Notes: generated by a model from the letters alone, not told the origin. DNA of 64,000 nucleotides from Silicimonas sp. (GCA_022826205.1 JAJDVJ010000136.1:54533-118532), one strand, 5' to 3'. Positions 1 through 8,596 are shown, counted from the first letter of the stretch. Translations and numbers: made by a program.

Positions 1-1
1 G

Positions 2-1534
2 CTGCAAGTGCGCGACCAGGTCGCCGGAGAGATCGCACCCCTGGACCCCGCAGAGATCAAGCCGGGCGACTGGCTGACCGAGAATGTAGACAGGCATGCC
101 AAGGTGGGCTTCGACCCATGGCTCCACACGGTGGACAGCGTCACGAAGCTCTCGAAAGCGATCGGTGACCATGCCCTCCTTCATCCCACGCCAAACCTCG
201 TTGACCTGGTCTGGACGGACAGGCCCTCGCCACCAGCCCAGACGGTCCGGGTTCATCCGCTCGAGCTTTCCGGCGAGAAGTCGTCATCGAAGCGCGAACG
301 TCTGGCGCGGGAATTGAAGGACGCCGGACAGCGTGCCGCGATTCTCACGTTGCCGGAAAGCATCTGCTGGCTTCTCAACATACGAGGCGACGGCATTCCA
401 CGCAGTCCTGTCGTTCAGGCATTTGCGATACTTCACGACTCAGGTCGCGTGAGCCTGTTCTCCTCTCCGGAGAAATTCGAGCACCTTGGTCCCGACCCTA
501 ACATCGATCTTGCGGACGAAGACGCCTTTGGACGCGCCGTCGGGCGCCTTGAAGGGCCGGTCCGGGTCGACAGACTATCAACGCCGTGGAAGATTTCCGA
601 GATTCTCGAAGACCGGGCCGTATGGGGCTGCGACCCTTGCATCATGCCCAAGGCGTGCAAGAACGATGCCGAAGTCAAGGGCATGCAGAACGCGCATCTC
701 AGGGACGGCGCGGCAATGGTCGAGTTCCTTGCATGGTTTGACAAGGAAGCCCCAAAGGGCGGACTGACGGAGATATCCGCAGCAAGGGCGCTCGAGGGAT
801 TCCGTGCACAAGCTGGGGACCTGCTGGACATTTCCTTCGACACGATTTCGGGATCCGGACCCAATGCGGCGATCATTCACTACCGCGTTTCCGAACAGAC
901 AGACCGCAAGATCAGGCCAGGAGATCTGTATCTGGTCGATTCCGGCGGTCAGTACATTGACGGGACCACCGACGTCACGCGCACGCTTGCCGTCGGAGAG
1001 CCATCGGACGTCCACCGCGACTGCTATACCCGGGTTCTCCAAGGACTGATCGCAATCTCGCTTGCAAGGTTTCCGAGCGGGCGTGCCGGGCGTGACATCG
1101 ACGCCCTCGCCCGCGCCGCGCTTTGGCGCAAGGGTCTCGACTACGACCATGGCACCGGGCATGGCGTCGGAGCTTGCCTGAACGTGCATGAAGGACCTCA
1201 GCGGATTTCGCCAACAGGCAAGACAAGCCTCAAGCCCGGGATGATTCTCTCGAACGAGCCCGGCTACTACCGGCCCGGTGATTTCGGGATCCGCATCGAG
1301 AATCTGGTTGTGGTACGCGAGGACGGGAAGTGTCAGAACGATCGGGACCGGCTTTGCTTCGAGACACTGACACACGTACCGTTTGACCGTCGCCTGATTG
1401 ACACAGGGCTGCTGGGGCCATGGGAGCGAAACTGGATTGACGCATACCATGCCGAAGTGAAAGAGAAACTCTCCGGCCTGCTTTCCGCATCGGCCAGCAA
1501 TTGGCTCGATTCGGCCACAAAGTCGCTTGGTTGA
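2..1534 (+). CDS. Xaa-Pro aminopeptidase family protein (M24B), 5' end cut off by window
   Basis: Metallopeptidase that removes N-terminal residues preceding proline; cytoplasmic in this family. The reading frame is already open at base 2, so the true start lies upstream; the visible part is about 510 codons, against roughly 600 for the family. The C-terminal pita-bread domain is complete. Counting from the GTG at base 8, the five metal ligands are D311 (in VDSGG), D322 (in GTTDVTRT), H385 (in GTGHGVG), E417 (in SNEPGYY) and E431 (in RIENL). The preceding region is the creatinase-like N-domain. The stop codon lies inside the first degenerate unit of a 22-bp repeat array. Family assignment is secure; the exact peptide substrate is not known. 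Confidence 0.93.
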   Translation: MQVRDQVAGEIAPLDPAEIKPGDWLTENVDRHAKVGFDPWLHTVDSVTKLSKAIGDHALLHPTPNLVDLVWTDRPSPPAQTVRVHPLELSGEKSSSKRERLARELKDAGQRAAILTLPESICWLLNIRGDGIPRSPVVQAFAILHDSGRVSLFSSPEKFEHLGPDPNIDLADEDAFGRAVGRLEGPVRVDRLSTPWKISEILEDRAVWGCDPCIMPKACKNDAEVKGMQNAHLRDGAAMVEFLAWFDKEAPKGGLTEISAARALEGFRAQAGDLLDISFDTISGSGPNAAIIHYRVSEQTDRKIRPGDLYLVDSGGQYIDGTTDVTRTLAVGEPSDVHRDCYTRVLQGLIAISLARFPSGRAGRDIDALARAALWRKGLDYDHGTGHGVGACLNVHEGPQRISPTGKTSLKPGMILSNEPGYYRPGDFGIRIENLVVVREDGKCQNDRDRLCFETLTHVPFDRRLIDTGLLGPWERNWIDAYHAEVKEKLSGLLSASASNWLDSATKSLG

Positions 1535-1638
1535 CTGAAAGATCTTACATACTTGACGGAGAATCTTGCCTCATCTGACGGAGAGTCTGGCGGCACCTGA
1601 CGACGAATCCTGCGGCGCTCGACGGCGGCGACCCGCGC
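1529..1638. repeat. 22-bp imperfect tandem repeat array, 3 clear plus 2 degenerate copies
   Basis: Three head-to-tail 22-bp units start at 1551, 1573 and 1595. Each carries TGACGG or TGACGA at offset 4, then GA(A/G)TC and a TGC or GGC end. A weaker fourth unit begins at 1617 (TCGACGGCGGCG). A further degenerate copy with a one-base shift covers 1529-1550 and overlaps the aminopeptidase stop codon. Iterated 20-22-bp units like this occur as transposase-binding sites at the ends of some insertion sequences (IS21-type ends, for example), and the array borders a stretch of transposon debris. That origin is inference; no matching transposase gene is next to it. Confidence 0.7.
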
Positions 1639-1790
1639 GCAGCGCGCGCGCTCGCTGCAATGATGCTTGAGCTGGATCTCCTCTTGCAGATGTCGGCGGG
1701 CCGACCTTGGGTCAACCTCTTGCGGGCGTAAGCGAAACATTCCTGGCGATCAATTCCGGAACTCGGGAGGGCCGCCTCACCGGCCTCCTG
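1639..1790. other. Gene-free stretch between repeat array and autotransporter fragment
   Basis: Contains a GC-rich alternating purine-pyrimidine run near 1630-1650 (CGCGCGCAGCGCGCGCG) that could form a short hairpin. No open frame here has recognisable similarity to a protein family. It is best read as decayed mobile DNA. Confidence 0.4.
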
Positions 1791-2333
1791 CTACCAGCGC
1801 CACTGCAGCTCCGCGCCCGGCGACGCACCGTCGTACGTCCCCTCGCCCCGGCTCCCCGACACGATCAGGCCGAAGAGCGTGCCCTTCCGCTTCCAGTCGG
1901 TCCCGAGCATCACGCTCGTCACCTCGCCGTCGAGCGCCGTCTCCCCGCCCCGACCGCTGAAGCCCCAACGGGCCGCGCGGCCCCAGTTCCCGCTGGAGGA
2001 GCCGGTCCCGGACTCCCGCGTCATCGTGAAGGACGTGCCCAGGAGGACGTCGTCCGACGCGAGCGTCCACGTCCCCTCGCCGTCCTCGCCCTCGCCCGTG
2101 TCCGCCAGCAGCGAACGGAACGCGAAGCGCTCGTCCTCCGGGAGATCCGGGACGGCCGGGGCCCGGAACGCCAGCACCGCCCCCTCCGGGGGAATGGCCA
2201 GGGAAGCAGTGCGGCTTTCCCGGGGAGAGTCCGGGCCGGGCCCCGTCCCTTCAGCGCCGGCCGCAGGTCCGGGCAGCGGCTGGCCGGCGAACCGGCCCGA
2301 GAGATTCCGCCTCGTCGAGCCGGCGCATCCGAT
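1791..2333 (-). pseudogene. Autotransporter beta-barrel fragment, truncated at both ends
   Basis: The minus-strand frame reads a segment typical of alphaproteobacterial autotransporter barrels: LASDDVLLGTSFTMT, then SGNWGRAARWGFSG, then LDGEVTSVMLGTDWKR and GLIVSGSRGEGTY. This is the first strands of the beta-barrel that exports a passenger domain across the outer membrane. The frame ends after about 20 more residues (GAELQWRW), so most of the roughly 280-residue barrel and its C-terminal aromatic residue are missing. Upstream there is no passenger domain or signal peptide. GC content is clearly higher than in flanking genes, which suggests foreign origin. A functional protein is very unlikely. 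Confidence 0.72.
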
Positions 2334-2349
2334 TTCGCGCGAGGTTAGA

Positions 2350-2594
2350 ACATCAAGTGTTAATTGTGCGTGTGAACATTCTGGTTTTGATGTCGTTTTC
2401 ATAAAAAATGAGCCGAACCTCCCCGTTGCGGCAAGCGCTGCGCGGGCACCACCCTTGACTTTCGCCGAACGCACTCTGGGGTCAACGTGAAGAGAAGTTC
2501 CGTGAGCGGAGCGGAAGCTCGTGGATTCGCGCGGAGGAATGCGGGCTGGCAGTGGCTTCGAGTCAGGCGCGGACGCCTGCGGGACAGCCCGACC
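2350..2594. other. Intergenic debris with an AT-rich tract
   Basis: An AT-rich segment (about 2345-2410, with TTTTCATAAAAAATG) separates the GC-rich autotransporter fragment from the IS66 remnant. No gene is supported. The abrupt composition change fits a junction between two DNA pieces of different origin. Confidence 0.35.
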
Positions 2595-3026
2595 TCAGCG
2601 CGCGGCGGGCTCGCAGGCCCAAGGCAGGAGCTCGTCGATCCTCGAGGCGGGATGTCCGGCCGCGATGGCTTCGAGGGTTGCCTTGAGGTAGGCGCAGGGC
2701 TCCACGCCATTCATCCTGGCCGTCTCGATCAGCGAGGCGACGCGTCCCCAGGCGGCCGCCCCTTCTTCGTGGCCAGCGAACAACGCGTTCTTTCTCGTGA
2801 GGGCAGGAGGACGGATCCGGTTCTCCACGGCATTGGAGTCCAGCTCGACCCGCCCGTCTTCGAGGAACACCCGCAGTCCGTCTCAGTGGCGGGCGACATA
2901 GTCCGGGGCCTCGCCGAATCGGGACTTGGCCGAGGCGCGGGCCCGCTGCTCCTCGATCCAGAGGCCGAACTCGTCGACCAGCGGCGCAGTGCGCGATACG
3001 GCTCCTTCATGCTCCAGGTCCCGCAA
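2595..3026 (-). pseudogene. tnpC: IS66-family transposase (TnpC) C-terminal remnant with in-frame stop
   Basis: The C-terminal third of a DDE transposase of IS66. The diagnostic order is present: PLVDEFGLWIEEQRARAS, then DGLRVFLEDGRVELDSNAVE, RKNALFAGHEEG, ASLIETARMNGVEP and RIDELLPW, then the stop. Two open segments (up to 3080 and from 2870 down) lie in the same frame. They are separated by TGA where the family has tryptophan (ARH-W-DGL), so the break looks like a TGG-to-TGA mutation. The N-terminal two thirds, tnpA and tnpB are absent. The element is dead. Confidence 0.88.
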
Positions 3027-3034
3027 GACTGTAC

Positions 3035-3070
3035 TTGACGCAACCGAACCAATTGGTACGGTTGCGTCAA
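3035..3070. promoter_or_regulatory. 36-bp near-perfect palindrome
   Basis: Arms TTGACGCAACCG (3035-3046) and CGGTTGCGTCAA (3059-3070) are exact reverse complements. They flank a centre that is itself palindromic (ACCAATTGGT, 3048-3057), with a single A/A mismatch pair between centre and arms. It sits between the IS66 remnant and the two-gene membrane unit that starts at 3177. A repressor operator for that unit (TetR-type sites have this form) or a recombination site are both possible. The symmetry is seen directly; the function is not. Confidence 0.6.
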
Positions 3071-3176
3071 TCCGTAACAATGGGCTCGGAGGAATTCAGG
3101 CAACATGAATGCGGGGGCATGCAGATGACGGCCAGACCGGCGATCGCTTCGCCGTGTCGGCAATCATGGCTCTTAG

Positions 3177-3524
3177 GTGATCACGGGCTCCATGCTGCTG
3201 GCCATATTCACACGTACCGGACCGCACCCGTCGCTGGAAGTTGAACCCATTGCGCTCGGACCGTTCCTTGCAGCGTCGCTGGCGATCGGTGCCGCGGCCT
3301 ATGTCCTCGCGGCGTGCGGCGTACCATACGCCATGGCAATCGCGTTTTTGTACGCGCTGACTGCGCTAATCTCCTACGGACCGCAAAAATACGTCGATGC
3401 CGCGATTTCGAAATTTTGGCCCCCTGAAGTCGTCGCCCAATGCGCAATCACGGCGCCCATGTGCTTGGCAATTTGCCAGGCGATCCGTCTGATGCGCCCC
3501 AAAAACAAGGCCACCTTGTCATGA
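3177..3524 (+). CDS. Small inner-membrane protein, about 115 aa
   Basis: I do not recognise the family. The protein is hydrophobic, with three likely transmembrane segments (about residues 28-46, 49-66 and 84-103) and a basic C-terminus (RLMRPKNKATLS). A GTG opens the frame; an ATG at 3192 is an alternative start. Its stop overlaps the next start by four bases (ATGA at 3521-3524), which points to translational coupling with the DUF1772 gene and is the main reason to accept it. The palindrome at 3035-3070 lies about 105 bases upstream. Confidence 0.6.
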   Translation: MITGSMLLAIFTRTGPHPSLEVEPIALGPFLAASLAIGAAAYVLAACGVPYAMAIAFLYALTALISYGPQKYVDAAISKFWPPEVVAQCAITAPMCLAICQAIRLMRPKNKATLS

Positions 3525-4045
3525 CGAACATTTCGCCCGAAGACCGCCGCAACATTGCCCAACCGGACAAGCCACTGGCAATTCTATCGCTGATTTGGTC
3601 CGGGGCAATGTTTGGCTTCTTCTTTGCCTGGACCTGCTCGACCATGTGGGGACTGGATGCGGCCGACCCGAATGTCGCGATCGCCGCCATGCAGGCAATG
3701 AACGATAGCGTGCGCAACTGGCTTTTCGCACCAGCGTTCTTCGGCACGCCCGTCCTTCTGGCTTTCGCAGCGGCGGTCGCATCGCGACGCCGACAGAGGA
3801 ATGTCGCCATCTGCCTCGCCCTGGCTGGCCTCCTGTATGTCGTGGGCGCCATGCTTCCGACGTTCATGGTCAATGTGCCGTTGAACGAAGAACTGGCAAT
3901 GCTGGAAGTGCCGCTCGACCCGGCCGCCGCGCAGGATGCTTGGCGGAGCTATTCCGGACCTTGGCAAGACTGGAACATGGTTCGCACCGTGGCTGCAGGC
4001 GTCGTCCTTGCGCTGACTGGCTGGGGTCTCGTCAATTTCTCATGA
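3521..4045 (+). CDS. DUF1772 (anthrone-oxygenase-like) membrane protein
   Basis: About 174 residues starting MTNISPED. It has the DUF1772 pattern: an N-terminal membrane segment with SGAMFGFFFAWTCSTMWGLD, then AIAAMQAMNDSVRNWLFAPAF, two central membrane helices, a loop rich in small and acidic residues (VNVPLNEEL), and a final tryptophan-containing helix (WQDWNMVRTV). Some members are noranthrone or anthrone oxygenases; most bacterial ones have no proven role. The frame extends upstream to 3440, but the ATG at 3521, overlapping the previous stop, is the natural start. Substrate is unknown. Confidence 0.8.
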   Translation: MTNISPEDRRNIAQPDKPLAILSLIWSGAMFGFFFAWTCSTMWGLDAADPNVAIAAMQAMNDSVRNWLFAPAFFGTPVLLAFAAAVASRRRQRNVAICLALAGLLYVVGAMLPTFMVNVPLNEELAMLEVPLDPAAAQDAWRSYSGPWQDWNMVRTVAAGVVLALTGWGLVNFS

Positions 4046-4228
4046 AATTCCGATGCCGGCATTGCATGGGCAGCATGGCCATGGCGTACCCCGGTAATCG
4101 AGATGACGCCCCTGAAACGGATCCCTGGCGCTCGGTCCTGTCCCAACGGGTGTCACCTGCACGCTGTCCACCACCGACTAATTCCGCCTCTCGACGATCT
4201 TCGAGATCTTTCACGCACAACGGCGTTC

Positions 4229-5917
4229 CTAGCTGTGCTCCTCCTCTGCCGTGGACGCCAGAGCGCGATTGAAGGCGTGAAGGGCGTCAACATGAAACAA
4301 TGCCCCGTGGATCTTGGGTGGCTTCCCTGCCCCGCCAAAACTGAGCACGGGCAGGAACGGCTGCCCGGTCCTTTCGAAGATCGGCATGGCCAATTCAAGA
4401 GTGCCGTTGACGTCGACCCACACGCCTTCGGCTATGGCTGCCCAGACGGCTTCTTCCGACGCCGCACCCGGGTCTCCAGGCTTGCGCATCAAAGATGCCA
4501 CGCTGCAAAGCGACAACAGGTAGTCCTGCGGCCCCTTCGCGAGGTGCACGTCCCGACGCTCAAGTTGGGTGAGAAAGAACGACCGGTCGACCAGACGTGA
4601 CGCGATAGCAGTGGACATCGAGACTGCGACCATGACGGCGAGCCCGGTCTGCCAGTCCCCTGTCAGTTCGAACACGATCAGCGTTGTCGAAATCGGCGCG
4701 CCTAGAACCGCGGCGGCGACCGCACCCATCCCCGCCAGTGCGTACAACGTTTCAGATCCGGACACGTTCGGAAAGGTCGCCGTTGCCGTCATCCCAAAGG
4801 CGAGGCCCAGCAAGGCGCCTACCATGATCGACGGCGAAAATATGCCTCCGCCCATCCGGCCGCCCATGGTGATCGCGACCGCAGCCACCTTGACGGCACA
4901 AAACACCACGGCTTCGTGCCAAAGGATCTGACCGGTCAAGGCAGCCGATGTGGTCTCGTAGCCGACTCCGATGATGTGCGGAAAGCCAAGCGCCAGCACG
5001 CCAAGCAGCAATCCGGCAACCGCCGGACGAATGAAGCGAGGGATGCTGAAACGCTTGCACGTGTGGTTGCCGAAGTCATCAGCAAGAAAGATCGAGCGCA
5101 TCATCACCACCGCAACCAGCCCGGACAGCATCCCGAGAATCAGGAATGCCGGAAGCTCCACATAAATTGCCAGAATCCCTTCCTCGATCAGAACGAACTC
5201 GGTCACGTCTCCGAAAGCGAGGCGCGAAATCACCGTCCCCGCCGCACTGGCAATGACGATCGGTGCGAAGGCATGCACGGCAAAATGCCGAAGGACCACC
5301 TCCAACGCGAACAGGGCCCCTGCGATCGGCGCGTTGAACGATGCCGACACGGCTGCGGCAACTGCGCAGCCCAGGAGGTCCCGACCCGTGATGCCGTCGG
5401 CATTGATCCTGTTCAGCACCCATGAAGACAAGACCGCCGCCAGATGCACGACCGGACCTTCTCGACCGGACGAGCCCCCCGACCCAAGCGTGATCATGGA
5501 AGCCACCGCCGAAGCCATACCTTCCTTTGTCTCGACACGGCCATTATGGAGCGCCGCACCCTCGATCACTTCCGCGACGGACTTGGCCCTGCCGTCAGCA
5601 GTGAATCTATCCAGGATGATACCTACGACCAATCCACCACACACGGGGATAAGGACAATCATGTACCACGGAAGGGTCTCGGCGAAGGAGTGCAAAAGCC
5701 TTGGATCATCTGTTCCATAGAGCGTTGTCTGCAGCAGGCTGATGCCGAGACGAAACAGAACAGCGGCACCGCCAGCGGCAATTCCGACCAGAAGCGCAAT
5801 GAACCAGAACTGGACCTGCCCCGGGCCGTTTTGTCTTATGACGTGCAATGCGTCGCGGGCATTCGCTGCAAGGCGCGCGTATAGATCCCTGATTGTGCTT
5901 GGCCTGGGCGCGTCCAT
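4229..5917 (-). CDS. ClC-family chloride channel/transporter
   Basis: Integral membrane protein of about 560 residues that moves chloride (or fluoride/proton-coupled anions). Visible signatures are the gating-glutamate motif GREGP (in LGSGGSSGREGPVVHL), the GGIFSPS motif of helix N, and repeated glycine-rich helices. The helix D filter region reads AKSVAEVIE instead of the classical GSGIPE, a variation seen in this bacterial subgroup. A short C-terminal cytoplasmic segment (about 80 residues, with VWVDVNGTL and IHGALFHVDAL) resembles a reduced CBS-like tail. The frame opens at a TTG at 5992, but the ATG at 5917 (MDAPRPSTIRD) is the better start. It is convergent with the DUF1772 gene and divergent from pxpA. 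Confidence 0.92.
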   Translation of the reverse strand: MDAPRPSTIRDLYARLAANARDALHVIRQNGPGQVQFWFIALLVGIAAGGAAVLFRLGISLLQTTLYGTDDPRLLHSFAETLPWYMIVLIPVCGGLVVGIILDRFTADGRAKSVAEVIEGAALHNGRVETKEGMASAVASMITLGSGGSSGREGPVVHLAAVLSSWVLNRINADGITGRDLLGCAVAAAVSASFNAPIAGALFALEVVLRHFAVHAFAPIVIASAAGTVISRLAFGDVTEFVLIEEGILAIYVELPAFLILGMLSGLVAVVMMRSIFLADDFGNHTCKRFSIPRFIRPAVAGLLLGVLALGFPHIIGVGYETTSAALTGQILWHEAVVFCAVKVAAVAITMGGRMGGGIFSPSIMVGALLGLAFGMTATATFPNVSGSETLYALAGMGAVAAAVLGAPISTTLIVFELTGDWQTGLAVMVAVSMSTAIASRLVDRSFFLTQLERRDVHLAKGPQDYLLSLCSVASLMRKPGDPGAASEEAVWAAIAEGVWVDVNGTLELAMPIFERTGQPFLPVLSFGGAGKPPKIHGALFHVDALHAFNRALASTAEEEHS

Positions 5918-6130
5918 AAGGCACTTGGCTACACGGGCGAGAACGCAACGTTGCCCTGTACCGCCCGATGGCACCCAGGCAAGGATCCGCAATCCTGCCG
6001 CTTGCGAATGGAGTCTTTCCTAAGGCAGGGATTTCGCAACGGAAAGGGCGGATTGGCAAATTTCAAGCTCAAGCCAAGATTTGTCATTCAGGGCCTTGCG
6101 GCCGCCTCGCATGGGATGTCATCTGACCCC

Positions 6131-6907
6131 ATGGCTCTCAGTGTTGATTTGAACTCTGACATGGGAGAAGGCTTCGGCCCGTGGAGAATGGGCGATGACG
6201 CCAATCTCCTGCAAGTCGTGACTTCCGCCAATGTGGCTTGCGGATTCCATGCGGGTGACGCAGACACCATGGCCGCGACGATGCGTACGGCCGTCGAGAA
6301 CGGCGTCGGCATCGGTGCCCATCCCGGCTTTCCGGACCTCCAGGGATTCGGAAGGCGCCAAATGCAGGTGCCGCTGGCTACGCTGGCCAACATGATCCGC
6401 TATCAGGTCGGGGCCGCGCAGGCTATGGCGCATGCCGCAGGCGGAGAGGTACGGCACATGAAGCTTCATGGCGCCCTCTCGAACATGGCGTGCGTCGATG
6501 CAGACATGGCCCGCGCCTGCTACGAGGCGGCACTCGATGTGGCACCGGACATCATCATTCTCGGACTGGCGGCGACACGAATGGAGGAGGTTTGCCGCGA
6601 GTTGGGTTGCAACTGGGCGGGCGAGATTTTCGCCGACCGGGCCTACAACCCCGACGGCACCCTGGTCGACCGAAGTTTGCCAGGCGCGATGATCAGCGAC
6701 GGCGACGAGGCTGCGCGACGCGTAGCAGAAATGGTCCGGGAGAGCGCGATCATCACCGGAGACGGTCAGAAGCTGCCGACGCGCATCGACACCGTCTGCG
6801 TCCACGGTGACAGCGCGGAGGCCGTAGCGCTAGCCACCCGAGTACGCGAAGGCATTGAATCGGCGGGAATCAAGCTGGAACTGTTTTCCGGGTCACCGCT
6901 TGCTTGA
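6131..6907 (+). CDS. pxpA: LamB/YcsF family protein, 5-oxoprolinase subunit A
   Basis: 258 residues. It starts with the family hallmark (V-DLN-SDMGEGFGPW), followed by ANVACGFHAGD, GAHPGFPDLQGFGRR, VRHMKLHGALSNM, GEIFADRAYNPDG and CVHGDS near the C-terminus. PxpA works with PxpB and PxpC to cleave 5-oxoproline to glutamate using ATP. Neither partner gene is next to it here, so it is an orphan in this window. The ATG at 6131 fits the family start; an in-frame ATG lies 15 bases upstream. The downstream neighbour (tig) is convergent. Confidence 0.93.
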   Translation: MALSVDLNSDMGEGFGPWRMGDDANLLQVVTSANVACGFHAGDADTMAATMRTAVENGVGIGAHPGFPDLQGFGRRQMQVPLATLANMIRYQVGAAQAMAHAAGGEVRHMKLHGALSNMACVDADMARACYEAALDVAPDIIILGLAATRMEEVCRELGCNWAGEIFADRAYNPDGTLVDRSLPGAMISDGDEAARRVAEMVRESAIITGDGQKLPTRIDTVCVHGDSAEAVALATRVREGIESAGIKLELFSGSPLA

Positions 6908-6975
6908 CGGTGACGCTCTTCGTCCTTTGCTGGCGCCATTGGGCTCTGCAAACGGCCCTGGCAAAGGCTGCTGTC

Positions 6976-8307
6976 TCATTCGTCGTCCAGCGATTCGAAC
7001 GCCTTGAGCAGTTCGTCCTTGGAGACCTTCTTTTCCTTGATTGTGACCATGTCAAGGACGTAGTCCACGAGTTTTTCCTCGAAAATCGAAGCATGGATCT
7101 GACTGCGCATGGCCGGCGACTTCTGCACGAGATCAAAGTAGTCCCGCTCCCGCCCTGGAATGGTCCTTGCCTGGCTGATGACGGCCTGGTTCATCTCGGC
7201 ATCCGTGACCGTGACATCTGACCGTTCGCCAAGGTCAGACAGGAGGAGGCCGAGGCGCACCCGACGCTCGGCCAAACGGTTATGCTCGTCGTCAGGCTTG
7301 ATGTCCTCGTCGTCGGGGCCTTCATCATCCGGGTGCTCGTCGCGCCAGAGCTGATAAGCGATCTGCTCGGCTTCCCGTTCGACAAGCGAAGGAGGCAGGT
7401 CAAATTCCAGGACCTTGTCGAGTTCATCGAAAAGCGTGCGCTTCAAGATTGATCGCGCAACGGACTCGCCCTCGTTCTTGATGGCTTCCCCTGCCCTTTC
7501 CTTGAGCCCGTTGAGATCCTCCGCACCGAATTTCTTGGCCAGTTCGTCGTCGATTGCTGCAGGCTTGGGCTCCTGCACCGCCGTGACCGTCACTTGGAAC
7601 GTGGCGAGCTTGCCCGCCAGCTTCTTGCTTGGGTGGTCTTCAGGAAACGTGACCTCGACTCGCCTGGTCTCGCCTTCCACTGCTCCGAAAAGCGGCGCCT
7701 CGAAACCAGGGACAAACTGATCCAGGCCAAGAACCAGTGGAACACTCGACCCGGCAGCTTCTTGCAGGATCTCGCCATCGACCATGCAGGTGAAGTCGAC
7801 AATCAACTGGTCGCCCTCCACGGCCTCCGTGCCTTTGGGACGAGTCATGTAGTCGGGCGTGCGTGACGCGAAGTCCTCGAGAACCTCGTTGACCGCAGCA
7901 TCGTCTGCATTGACCACGAGCCTTTCCAGCTCGAAGCCGGCAAAGTCGACTTCGGGAATCTCGGGCAAGGTCTCGTAAGTCAGGGCCAGCTCGACGTCAT
8001 CGCCTTCCTTCCAGTCCTGGTTCTGCATCTCGACCTTTGGCTCCATGGCTGGCTTTTCGCCGGAGTCCTTGAAGTGCTCGGAGACAGCTGCATCGACGCT
8101 TTCCTGCATCGCTTCGCCCAGGAGGCGCTTTCCGAACTGTTTCTTGAGCAGAGCAGTCGGAACCTTCCCCTTGCGGAAGCCCTTCATCTGGATCTCGGGA
8201 GCGGCTTCGGCCAGTTTGCCGTTTACCTTTTCGTCCAGCTCGCTTGCGGACACGGTGATCCTGTAGCCGCGCTTGAAACCCTCGTTCAGCGTTTCGGTGA
8301 CCTGCAT
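6976..8307 (-). CDS. tig: Trigger factor (ribosome-associated chaperone, peptidyl-prolyl isomerase)
   Basis: 443 residues starting MQVTETLN. It binds the ribosome exit and folds nascent chains. The ribosome-binding domain carries the signature KGFRKGKVP around residue 42. A FKBP-type isomerase domain follows at about 160-245 (VEGDQLIVDF through FPEDHPSKKLAGK), then a helical chaperone domain ending in an acidic tail (FESLDDE). An in-frame ATG lies two codons earlier (8313), but the purine-rich AGAGAGG spacing favours 8307. In many alphaproteobacteria tig precedes clp genes; here it is convergent with pxpA, and a tRNA-Leu lies upstream. Confidence 0.97.
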   Translation of the reverse strand: MQVTETLNEGFKRGYRITVSASELDEKVNGKLAEAAPEIQMKGFRKGKVPTALLKKQFGKRLLGEAMQESVDAAVSEHFKDSGEKPAMEPKVEMQNQDWKEGDDVELALTYETLPEIPEVDFAGFELERLVVNADDAAVNEVLEDFASRTPDYMTRPKGTEAVEGDQLIVDFTCMVDGEILQEAAGSSVPLVLGLDQFVPGFEAPLFGAVEGETRRVEVTFPEDHPSKKLAGKLATFQVTVTAVQEPKPAAIDDELAKKFGAEDLNGLKERAGEAIKNEGESVARSILKRTLFDELDKVLEFDLPPSLVEREAEQIAYQLWRDEHPDDEGPDDEDIKPDDEHNRLAERRVRLGLLLSDLGERSDVTVTDAEMNQAVISQARTIPGRERDYFDLVQKSPAMRSQIHASIFEEKLVDYVLDMVTIKEKKVSKDELLKAFESLDDE

Positions 8308-8511
8308 GGGCATCCTCTCTCAATCCCGCATCGATCACGTCCCGCACGGGCCAGAAAAATCCGCGCTCCTTCTATGGAAGCGGGAATTTGTCCGCAAGGC
8401 CAAAGCTGAGGGAATCGCGCCGGCTCCTGGTCGCACCGGACCCGGCGCCTCCGGTGACAGTCGCTTGCGACCCCAGACCCCGTCTTGTCGAAGTCCCGAG
8501 GTCTCTGCCGC

Positions 8512-8596
8512 TGGTGCGGGTGGAGGGACTTGAACCCCCACGCCTTTCGGCGCCAGATCCTAAATCTGGTGCGTCTACCAATTCCGCCACACCCGC
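8512..8596 (-). tRNA. tRNA-Leu (anticodon UAG)
   Basis: Reading the minus strand, a seven-base acceptor stem GCGGGTG pairs with the 3' strand CACCCGC. The anticodon arm is CCAGA-TTTAGGA-TCTGG, with anticodon TAG. A long variable arm typical of class II tRNAs follows (GCGCCGAAAGGCGT), then a T-arm with GTTCAAGTC. CCA is encoded (8512-8514). Length is 85 nt, as expected for tRNA-Leu. Confidence 0.95.
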
